This document shows positions 1 through 4,792 of a DNA stretch of 7,450 nucleotides, piece after piece. Each line of letters opens with the position of its first letter. Position 1 is the stretch's first letter. The notes under the pieces were generated by a model. That model worked only from the letters and a program-made list of their open reading frames with translations, ran no database searches and was not told the DNA's origin. The position numbers and the translations under genes were made by a program. Source of the stretch: Streptosporangiaceae bacterium (GTDB taxonomy: Bacteria > Actinomycetota > Actinomycetes > Streptosporangiales > Streptosporangiaceae); contig JASIBM010000628.1 of the NCBI GenBank assembly GCA_030045175.1, positions 1 to 7,450 of the forward strand. The letters are read 5' to 3'.

Positions 1-993
1 GCGATCGTGACCCTCGGTGAGGGCGGCACCGCGCTGCTACCCGCGCCCGCACTGTCCGAGCTGACCGGCTGCGAGGTGCACCTGAAGATCGAGGGGATGA
101 ACCCGACCGGGTCGTTCAAGGACCGCGGCATGACGGTGGCTGTCTCGCTGGCCGCCGCGCGCGGCGCGAAGACCGTGATCTGCGCGTCGACGGGGAACAC
201 GAGCGCGAGCGCCGCCGCCTACGCCGCCCGTGCCGGGATGGGCTGCGCCGTGCTCGTGCCGCGAGGCAAGATCGCGGCGGGCAAGCTGGCCCAGGCGCTG
301 GCCTACGGTGCCACGGTGCTCGCGGTGGAAGGGAACTTCGACGACTGCCTGAGGCTGGTGCGCGAACTGGCGGCCAGCCGGGACGTGGCCGTCGTCAACT
401 CGGTGAACCCAGACCGCCTGGCCGGCCAGAAGACCGCCGCGTTCGAAGTGACCGAGGCGCTCGGCGACGCACCGGACGTGCACTGCCTCCCGGTCGGCAA
501 CGCCGGCAACATCGCGGCCTACTGGATGGGCTACCGCGAGGATCTGGCGGCGCGCCGCGCGTCGCGGTCGCCGCGGATGCTCGGCTTCCAGGCAGCCGGG
601 GCAGCGCCCCTGGTGACCGGCGAGCCGGTGCGCGACCCGGTCACCGTCGCGTCGGCGATCAGGATCGGCAACCCCGCTTCCTGGCGGCTCGCCGTGGCGG
701 CGAGGGATGAGTCGGGCGGTCTCATCGGCGCTGTCAGCGACGGCCAGATCATCGACGCCTACCGGCTGCTGGCCGCCCGCGAGGGCGTCTTCGGCGAGCC
801 AGCTTCGGCGGCCGGCGTGGCCGGGCTGCTTCAGGCACGGCGCGACGGGCAGGTGCGGGCCGGGTCGGTGGTCGTGTGCACGATCACGGGCAGTGGCCTG
901 AAGGACCCGGACACGGCCGTGGCAGGCCTGCCGGAGCCGCGCACGGTCCCCGCCGAAGCCGCCTCGGTGGCCGCCGAGCTTGGCCTGGCGTGA
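1..993 (+). CDS. thrC: Threonine synthase, 5' end cut off by the window
   Basis: This PLP enzyme converts O-phospho-L-homoserine to L-threonine, the last step of threonine synthesis in the cytoplasm. The reading frame is open from base 1. The GTG at position 7 is probably an internal Val, because the actinobacterial family has about 20-25 residues before the EGGT motif and here only six codons precede it. Seen in the sequence: EGGTALLPAP at the start; NPTGSFKDRGM, whose Lys (bases 118-120) is the expected PLP Schiff-base residue; ASTGNTSASAAAYAARAG; the phosphate-cradle loop PVGNAGNIAAYW near bases 490-525; and a C-terminal TGSGLKDPDTA. The whole protein should be about 350 residues, of which 331 codons are present. 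thrB follows after 51 bp, and in many actinobacteria hom lies just upstream, which is outside this window. The family assignment is very secure; the missing N-terminus is inferred. Confidence 0.96.
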   Translation, partial: AIVTLGEGGTALLPAPALSELTGCEVHLKIEGMNPTGSFKDRGMTVAVSLAAARGAKTVICASTGNTSASAAAYAARAGMGCAVLVPRGKIAAGKLAQALAYGATVLAVEGNFDDCLRLVRELAASRDVAVVNSVNPDRLAGQKTAAFEVTEALGDAPDVHCLPVGNAGNIAAYWMGYREDLAARRASRSPRMLGFQAAGAAPLVTGEPVRDPVTVASAIRIGNPASWRLAVAARDESGGLIGAVSDGQIIDAYRLLAAREGVFGEPASAAGVAGLLQARRDGQVRAGSVVVCTITGSGLKDPDTAVAGLPEPRTVPAEAASVAAELGLA

Positions 994-1084
994 CAGCGGC
1001 CCAGTGATGGCGGCCTCAGTGATGGCGGCCCGAGATAGCGGTCCGTGATGGCGGCCCGTGATGGCAGCCCAGTGAAGGCGGCGG
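990..1084 (+). repeat. Seven-unit 13-15 bp tandem repeat across the thrC/thrB junction
   Basis: The repeat unit is GTGATGGCGGCCC with 0-2 extra bases. Units start at 990 (GTGACAGCGGCCCA), 1004, 1019, 1032 (degenerate, GAGATAGCGGTCC), 1045, 1058 and 1072 (GTGAAGGCGGCGG). The first unit contains the thrC stop codon (991-993). The fifth and seventh begin with in-frame GTG codons that could start thrB. Three consecutive intervals are exactly 13 bp, so copy-number change would shift the frame unless three units changed. The array fills the whole 51-bp gap, leaving no separate terminator or clear Shine-Dalgarno sequence. The repeat is directly visible; any effect on translation is inference. Confidence 0.9.
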
Positions 1085-2037
1085 GGTGGCCGGCCGGGCC
1101 GGTGCGGGTGCGCGTGCCAGCCACGAGCGCGAACCTGGGTCCGGGATTTGACTCGCTCGGCCTGGCCCTCGCGCTGCACGACGTGGTGCTGGCACAGATC
1201 GGCGGGCCGGGGCTGACCGTCGAGGTGACGGGGGCTGGCGCTGCGACCATCGAGCGCGGCGAGGGGCACCTGGTGGTGCGCGCGATGCGGGCCTGCTTCG
1301 ACGCGATCGGCTGGCAGCCCCCGGGACTGCTGCTGAGGTGCCATAACGACATCCCGCAGGGCTTTGGACTTGGCTCGTCGGCCGCCGCGATCGTGGCGGG
1401 CCTGCTGGCGGCGCGGGCGCTGGCCGGTGCGCACGGGGCGCGACTGCTGCCCGACGACACCGTCCTGCGGTTGGCGGCTGGTCTCGAAGGTCACGCCGAC
1501 AACGTGGCCGCGTGCCTGGCCGGGGGCCTGACCATCGCCTGGATCGATCCTGGCGGGTCGACCCGGTGCGCCAGGCTCGCCCCACTGCCTGGACTGGCGC
1601 CGGTGCTCTGTGTTCCCTCTGAAGGGTTGTCGACGACGAAGGCGCGGGCGGTGTTGCCGGCCTCGGTGCCGCACGCCGACGCGGCGAAGAACGCGGCCCG
1701 CGCCGCGCTCTTGATCGCCGCGCTGACCCAGCCCGGACGAGGCCTGTCCAGACCTGGCCAGCGCCAGGAGTTGCTGCTTGCGGCGACCGAGGACTTCTTG
1801 CACCAGCCGTACCGGGCGAGCTCGATGCCAGGCTCGGCTAGCCTCGTCGCCGCGTTGCGCGCTGCGGGCGTCCCTGCCGTGGTATCCGGGGCCGGCCCCG
1901 CAGTGCTCGCCCTGATCGCGCCTGGCGCGACGCCCGGTTCGGACGTCGTCGCCGCGGTCGCGGCCGAATGCGGGCCAGGCTGGACCGTTCGGGTACTCGA
2001 TGTCGATCACGAAGGCGCGACTGTCCTGGAACCATGA
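1045..2037 (+). CDS. thrB: Homoserine kinase (GHMP kinase family)
   Basis: This enzyme phosphorylates L-homoserine with ATP to give O-phosphohomoserine, the substrate of the threonine synthase encoded just upstream. Three GHMP-kinase signatures are visible, numbered from GTG 1045: the N-terminal VRVRVPATSANLGPGFDSLG (about residues 20-39); the ATP-phosphate loop PQGFGLGSSAAA (104-115) followed by HADNVAA (150-156); and the C-terminal GAGPAVLALI (282-291). The 330-residue length is slightly long for the family. The start is uncertain. An in-frame TAG at 1036-1038 limits it to GTG 1045, ATG 1048 or GTG 1072. GTG 1072 gives the N-terminal length closest to relatives, but none of the three has a convincing Shine-Dalgarno sequence, so translation may be coupled to thrC. 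The TGA stop lies in the left arm of the downstream inverted repeat. Confidence 0.95.
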   Translation: MMAARDGSPVKAAGWPAGPVRVRVPATSANLGPGFDSLGLALALHDVVLAQIGGPGLTVEVTGAGAATIERGEGHLVVRAMRACFDAIGWQPPGLLLRCHNDIPQGFGLGSSAAAIVAGLLAARALAGAHGARLLPDDTVLRLAAGLEGHADNVAACLAGGLTIAWIDPGGSTRCARLAPLPGLAPVLCVPSEGLSTTKARAVLPASVPHADAAKNAARAALLIAALTQPGRGLSRPGQRQELLLAATEDFLHQPYRASSMPGSASLVAALRAAGVPAVVSGAGPAVLALIAPGATPGSDVVAAVAAECGPGWTVRVLDVDHEGATVLEP

Positions 2038-2086
2038 TCGTGGTAACTTTTCGTCCTATGGCACGGTAAAACCACCGTGATCATGG
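2032..2086. terminator. Inverted repeat between convergent genes, possible bidirectional terminator or REP-like element
   Basis: The left arm CCATGATC+GTGGT (2032-2044) pairs with ACCAC+CGT+GATCATGG (2071-2086), giving 8 and 5 paired bases separated by a 3-base bulge. TTTT (2048-2051) can extend the pairing with AAAA (2068-2071) in an alternative fold. The arms carry the TGA stop of thrB (2035-2037) and, on the other strand, the TGA stop of the convergent gene (complement of 2081-2083). A hairpin between convergent genes suits transcription termination in both directions. No U-tract follows either arm, so it is not a textbook intrinsic terminator. A dispersed REP-type palindrome is an equally good reading. 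Confidence 0.6.
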
Positions 2087-4276
2087 GGTGGGCGTGCGCA
2101 GCGGCGACCAGCGCGAGCCGTTCCACAGGTAGCTGGACGTGCGCTGCACGCCGGTCTCGCCGACGGCGACGCAGTGGCGTGCCTGCGGGCAGGCGAGTCC
2201 GTAGAGGTCGTTGAATCCGGTGCTAGGACTGGGGATTAGCAGCGGAGTCCAGCTCGTGCCTTTCCACGACTCGGCGATCACATAGCCCAGGCCATGCCCG
2301 CTGACATACCCGCCGACTGCCATGCAACTGGCCGGGCTAGCGCACCACACGGCGCCCAGGTGCGCTCCCAGCTGACCGCTGGCCACCGGGGTGGCGCGCA
2401 CTCGCCAGCGGCTGCCGTTCCAGCTCTCGGCCAGGGTCCGGGTCGGGAAACCCGGCTCGTGCCTGTTGAAGTAGCTGCCCACCGCCATGCAGCTCGACGT
2501 CGTCGGGCAGGACACCGCCGCCAGGTCGTCGGTGCCGCCGGGGGCGGGGGTGGTCAGCATCGTCCACGTCGAGCCGTTCCACTGCGCGGAGAGCGGCAGC
2601 AGCGGGGTTGCCACGCCAGTGCTGTAATCGCCGACGGCGACGCAATCACCAGCGCTCGGGCACGAGACGGCGTTGAACTCGGTAAACGATCCGCCGGGCG
2701 CGGGGCTCGGCTGAATCGTCCAGGCGGTGCCGTTCCAGGTTGCCGTCAGTGCGAGGCGTTTCCTCCCGCTGACGTAGCTGCCGACGGCCACGCAATTGCC
2801 GGCTGCCACGCACGAGACCGCGGTGAGCGAGCCGACGTGCGGGACGCTTTGCACCTGCCACGAGGCGCCGTTCCACTGCTCGGCGAACGCCTGATGCTGG
2901 CCCGCCGAGTCGTAATATCCCACCGCCGTGCAGTCGCTCGCGGTGGGGCACGAAACGGCATCAAGGACGTTGACGTTCGGACCGGGGCTGGACGTGGGCA
3001 GCACCTGCCAGGAGCGGCCGTTCCACTGCTCGGCCAGCGTGACCTGGCCATCGGAGCCGTTGATGAAGTTGCCGACGGCCACGCAGCTCGTGGCCGACGC
3101 GCAGGACACGCCGGACAGGCCGTTGAACGCATCCCCCGGGCTCGGCGTCCGCTGCGGCATCCACGTGCTGCCGCCGGTCCACTGCTCGGCGAGTGTGAGC
3201 TGGGAATTGTCGATCGTGACGTAATCGCCGACCGCCGTGCAGGCCGAGGAACTCGCGCAGGAGAGGTCAGCCAGCGCCGTCGCGCCTGGCTGGGCGATCG
3301 TCAGCGACGTCCAGGCGGCGCCGTTCCAGGCGAATGCCTGATCAGCGTCGCCGATCGCGACGCACTGGCTGGCGTCGGCGCAGGAGACGGCGGTAAGCCC
3401 GGAGCCGCCGGCACCCGGTGTGGGCAGCTTTCGCCATTTACCGGCGTGCCAGGTGAGGGCGAGGTCGCACAGGGCGGCCTCGCTATCACACTGCGAAGAT
3501 GTCTCCACGACCACGCCGCCGACTGCCATGCAGAACGAGCGGGTGGCGCAGGACACGCCGGACAGGTGATCGGCCGAGTGGTCGCCAGGGCTCGGGGCGT
3601 TGGCCAGCTGCCATCTGGTGCCGTTCCACGACTCGGCCAGCGTCAGCTGGTCCTCGTTGTCCGGCATGTAGTCACCAACCGCCAGGCACCTCGACGCGCT
3701 CGCGCACGAGACGCTGAACAGCCCGCCGCTCGGCGGTCCGCACGGACTTGGCATGGGAAGGGCGCGCCAGGTGGTGCCTTGCCACACGGCGCCGGCCTCG
3801 CATTGACTACTCGAGCCAACCGCCATGCAAAAGGCCGTCCCAGCGCAGGACACCGCGAAAAGGCTGATGTGGGCCGGGAGCGGCAACGCGGTCCAGCTCT
3901 GGCCGTTCCATCTCTCGGCGGCGTTGCCGATGGCCATGCAGAACGTCTTGCTCGTGCACGAGACGTCGAACAGGCCATTGCCACTCGGCCCGGGCAGAAC
4001 TCGCCAGCTCGCACCGTTCCATTTCTCGGCGAGTGAGTGGCTGTCACCAAGCGGGTCGGTGTAGTTGCCAACCGCCACGCAGAAGGAAGCGGTGACGCAC
4101 GAGACGCCGGAGAGGCCGTCACTGGCGGGCGCGGCGTCCCCGAAGTTGAAGTGCGGGACGGGGCGAGCCGAAGGCGTGCTGTGGGCGGCGGCCGAGCTGG
4201 CCGGCATCACTAGAGCCAGGGTCGCGGCCAAACAAGCAAGGCAGCCACCGAGAGCTTGTGCGCGGCTCCAGCGCAT
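2081..4276 (-). CDS. Secreted protein with 14 cysteine-paired repeats, predicted beta-propeller type; function unknown
   Basis: This is a 731-residue exported protein. Residues 1-31 form a signal peptide: basic MRWSR, a hydrophobic core, then a likely signal-peptidase I site after ASSAAA. LGGC at 9-12 resembles a lipobox but lies inside the hydrophobic core, so I do not call it a lipoprotein. Residues 55-731 are 14 repeats of 37-56 residues, with consensus L-x-x-V-S-C-x5-C-x-A-V-G, a variable loop, L-A-E-x-W-N-G-x-x-W and a Pro/Gly-rich tail. They begin at residues 55, 102, 139, 186, 238, 294, 335, 387, 438, 484, 534, 585, 640 and 691. Each could supply four short beta strands, as in a propeller blade. 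Every repeat keeps the C-x5-C pair; repeats 3 and 5 each have two extra Cys. No catalytic motif, sortase signal or C-terminal membrane anchor is seen. The ATG start is supported by GGGAGG six bases upstream. The gene stands alone, convergent to thrB and divergent from the aldehyde dehydrogenase. Related multi-copy proteins occur in actinobacteria, but I know of no assigned function. Confidence 0.9.
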   Translation of the reverse strand: MRWSRAQALGGCLACLAATLALVMPASSAAAHSTPSARPVPHFNFGDAAPASDGLSGVSCVTASFCVAVGNYTDPLGDSHSLAEKWNGASWRVLPGPSGNGLFDVSCTSKTFCMAIGNAAERWNGQSWTALPLPAHISLFAVSCAGTAFCMAVGSSSQCEAGAVWQGTTWRALPMPSPCGPPSGGLFSVSCASASRCLAVGDYMPDNEDQLTLAESWNGTRWQLANAPSPGDHSADHLSGVSCATRSFCMAVGGVVVETSSQCDSEAALCDLALTWHAGKWRKLPTPGAGGSGLTAVSCADASQCVAIGDADQAFAWNGAAWTSLTIAQPGATALADLSCASSSACTAVGDYVTIDNSQLTLAEQWTGGSTWMPQRTPSPGDAFNGLSGVSCASATSCVAVGNFINGSDGQVTLAEQWNGRSWQVLPTSSPGPNVNVLDAVSCPTASDCTAVGYYDSAGQHQAFAEQWNGASWQVQSVPHVGSLTAVSCVAAGNCVAVGSYVSGRKRLALTATWNGTAWTIQPSPAPGGSFTEFNAVSCPSAGDCVAVGDYSTGVATPLLPLSAQWNGSTWTMLTTPAPGGTDDLAAVSCPTTSSCMAVGSYFNRHEPGFPTRTLAESWNGSRWRVRATPVASGQLGAHLGAVWCASPASCMAVGGYVSGHGLGYVIAESWKGTSWTPLLIPSPSTGFNDLYGLACPQARHCVAVGETGVQRTSSYLWNGSRWSPLRTPTP
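2084..4114 (-). repeat. Fourteen tandem coding repeats of about 110-170 bp
   Basis: The repeats of the secreted protein are visible at DNA level as recurring variants of a GCCGTTCCA core (encoding WNG on the minus strand) and of GCCGACGGC (encoding AVG). They occur once per 110-170 bp through almost the whole gene. Units differ in length and are well diverged, so they are old duplications rather than a recent expansion. The shortest are repeats 2, 6 and 14 (37-41 residues), which have lost most of the variable loop. The longest is repeat 5 (56 residues), whose loop carries an additional Cys pair. Confidence 0.85.
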
Positions 4277-4282
4277 TTCACG

Positions 4283-4288
4283 CCTCCC
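4283..4288 (-). promoter_or_regulatory. Ribosome binding site of the secreted repeat protein
   Basis: On the minus strand GGGAGG precedes the ATG at 4276-4274 by six bases. This is the strongest Shine-Dalgarno match in the window and fixes the start in front of the signal peptide. Confidence 0.85.
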
Positions 4289-4325
4289 ATTACTAGCCGC
4301 CAGGATGAGCTGACTACTTGATTGA

Positions 4326-4339
4326 CGGCTAAATAGCCG
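4326..4339. promoter_or_regulatory. Palindrome CGGCTA-AA-TAGCCG, possible operator
   Basis: Perfect 6-bp arms flank a 2-bp centre, about 50 bp upstream of the secreted-protein start codon. A second palindrome with nearly the same arms lies 26-27 bp further upstream, and a lone TAGCCG half-site occurs at 4294-4299. The position and recurrence suggest a regulator site for the leftward gene. No matching regulator is encoded in the window. Confidence 0.4.
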
Positions 4340-4352
4340 ATCGGGTTGACGA

Positions 4353-4365
4353 GGCTAGCGTAGCC
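4353..4365. promoter_or_regulatory. Second palindrome GGCTA-GCG-TAGCC
   Basis: Perfect 5-bp arms flank a 3-bp centre; the following G also restores the TAGCCG half-site. The site is centred 26-27 bp from the similar palindrome at 4326-4339. The pair could bind a dimer cooperatively upstream of the secreted-protein gene. The palindrome is seen; the role is inferred. Confidence 0.4.
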
Positions 4366-4445
4366 GCGGCGGCACGTCGTGGTTCGCCATAGGAGAATCC
4401 GCCCGAGGGCTGCCCGTCACCGCGCGCTGTCGTTGCTACCGTGTC

Positions 4446-4464
4446 GCCATGGGTGACCCCTGGC
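4446..4464. promoter_or_regulatory. 19-bp near-perfect palindrome, possible operator
   Basis: GCCATGGGT-G-ACCCCTGGC has eight of nine arm positions complementary around a central G; the only mismatch is T4450 against C4460. It lies midway between the divergent genes, about 170 bp upstream of the -35 for the catabolic operon and start site. Its size suits a dimeric repressor such as TetR, GntR or MarR types, but the family cannot be told from the site alone. Confidence 0.4.
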
Positions 4465-4521
4465 ATGAATGTGACATAAGCGACACCGGCCGGTCGCGGG
4501 CTCAGATTGACGAGAGCGTGG

Positions 4522-4578
4522 GCACGGGCGGCAAGCGCAGGCACGGGCGGCAAGCGTATGCACGGGCGGCAAGCGTTG
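4522..4578 (+). repeat. Three 19-bp direct repeats upstream of the catabolic promoter
   Basis: GCACGGGCGGCAAGCG occurs without change at 4522-4537, 4541-4556 and 4560-4575. Each copy is followed by a different triplet (CAG, TAT, TTG), giving an exact 19-bp period. The third copy ends directly at the -35 hexamer TTGACA (4576-4581). Identical 16-bp cores with variable triplets could be activator sites or just a minisatellite. Confidence 0.75.
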
Positions 4579-4605
4579 ACACCTGCCCAGGCTGGGACCT
4601 AGATT
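4576..4605 (+). promoter_or_regulatory. Predicted sigma-70-type promoter of the aldehyde dehydrogenase-pobA operon
   Basis: A consensus -35 TTGACA (4576-4581) is followed after 18 bp by TAGATT (4600-4605), a 4/6 match to TATAAT that keeps the first, second and last positions. Transcription would begin near 4612, leaving a leader of about 180 nt before the GTG at 4793. The spacer contains the palindrome CCCAG-G-CTGGG (4586-4596). The surrounding DNA is unusually AT-rich for this genome. Confidence 0.6.
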
Positions 4606-4612
4606 TTTCAAC

Positions 4613-4646
4613 GTTCGATAACGGAACCAGTGTTCGTTTAGCGCAC
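4613..4646 (+). promoter_or_regulatory. Two tandem PcaR/PobR-like (IclR-family) operator candidates
   Basis: GTTCGATAACGGAAC (4613-4627) and GTTCGTTTAGCGCAC (4632-4646) each match 12 of 15 positions of the site I recall for Pseudomonas putida PcaR, GTTCGATAATCGCAC. They start 19 bp apart, at and just after the predicted transcription start. A bound protein there would be expected to block transcription. IclR-family proteins (PcaR, PcaU, PobR) commonly control 4-hydroxybenzoate and protocatechuate genes, which fits the downstream pobA. No regulator gene is in the window, so the binding protein is inferred. Confidence 0.5.
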
Positions 4647-4657
4647 AATTCTGCCAG

Positions 4658-4764
4658 GCTGGGCAGCTTCGGCTGGGCAGGGCTAGGCAGCTCCGGGTTG
4701 TGCGGCTCAGGGCTGGGCGGCTCAGGGCTGGGCAACCACAGCTGGGCAGCTTCGGCTGGGCAGG
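4658..4764 (+). repeat. GGCTGGGCAG-type repeats in the operon leader
   Basis: A 24-bp sequence is repeated exactly at 4659-4682 and 4741-4764; each copy contains two GCTGGGCAG cores. Between them lie a degenerate GGCTAGGCAG (4681-4690) and two exact 15-bp tandem units GCGGCTCAGGGCTGG (4702-4716 and 4717-4731). The region lies inside the predicted 5' leader and ends about 18 bp before the Shine-Dalgarno sequence. It may be a minisatellite or may shape the mRNA; no known riboswitch is recognised. Confidence 0.7.
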
Positions 4765-4781
4765 CAGAAGACTGAGCGACT

Positions 4782-4787
4782 AAGGAG
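4782..4787 (+). promoter_or_regulatory. Ribosome binding site of the aldehyde dehydrogenase
   Basis: AAGGAG lies five bases before GTG 4793 and decides that start, which also gives the expected N-terminal residues for the family. Confidence 0.8.
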
Positions 4788-4792
4788 CGCAC

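Larger units (their letters stand above)
4277..4792. other. 516-bp divergent intergenic control region
   Basis: No convincing gene lies here. The half near the secreted-protein gene holds paired GGCTA/TAGCC palindromes (4326-4365) and a 19-bp near-palindrome (4446-4464). The middle holds three direct repeats running into a sigma-70-like promoter (4522-4605). An AT-richer stretch with two operator-like sites follows (4613-4646), then a repetitive leader (4658-4764) up to the aldehyde dehydrogenase start. A 10-bp palindrome ACCGGCCGGT sits at 4485-4494. I find no clear -10/-35 pair for the leftward gene. Confidence 0.7.

Noticed and set aside
37..2010. 657-codon open frame on the minus strand across thrC and thrB
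   Set aside because: It is antisense to two well-recognised genes, its product is Arg/Gly/Ala/His-rich with no domain, and such long shadows are common in high-GC DNA.
2294..4036. 580-codon plus-strand open frame antisense to the secreted repeat protein
   Set aside because: It only mirrors the coding repeats, is rich in Arg/Ala/Gly, and has no recognisable domain; the minus-strand gene has a signal peptide, a good ribosome binding site and conserved repeats.
2114..4151. Lipoprotein anchoring of the secreted protein through LGGC
   Set aside because: The Cys is residue 12, in the middle of the hydrophobic core rather than at its end, and a good signal-peptidase I site follows at residues 26-31.
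4522..4578. CRISPR-like array
   Set aside because: The repeats are 16 bp with 3-bp gaps; there are no spacers of 25-40 bp and no cas genes.
4449..4775. Possible 108-residue small protein on the plus strand
   Set aside because: It has no ribosome binding site, runs through the predicted promoter and the direct repeats, and its Gly/Ser-rich tail simply translates the GCTGGGCAG repeats.
4502..4792. Possible 96-residue Pro-rich protein on the minus strand
   Set aside because: The PSPEP-like stretch is the reverse reading of the same noncoding repeats; there is no ribosome binding site or domain.
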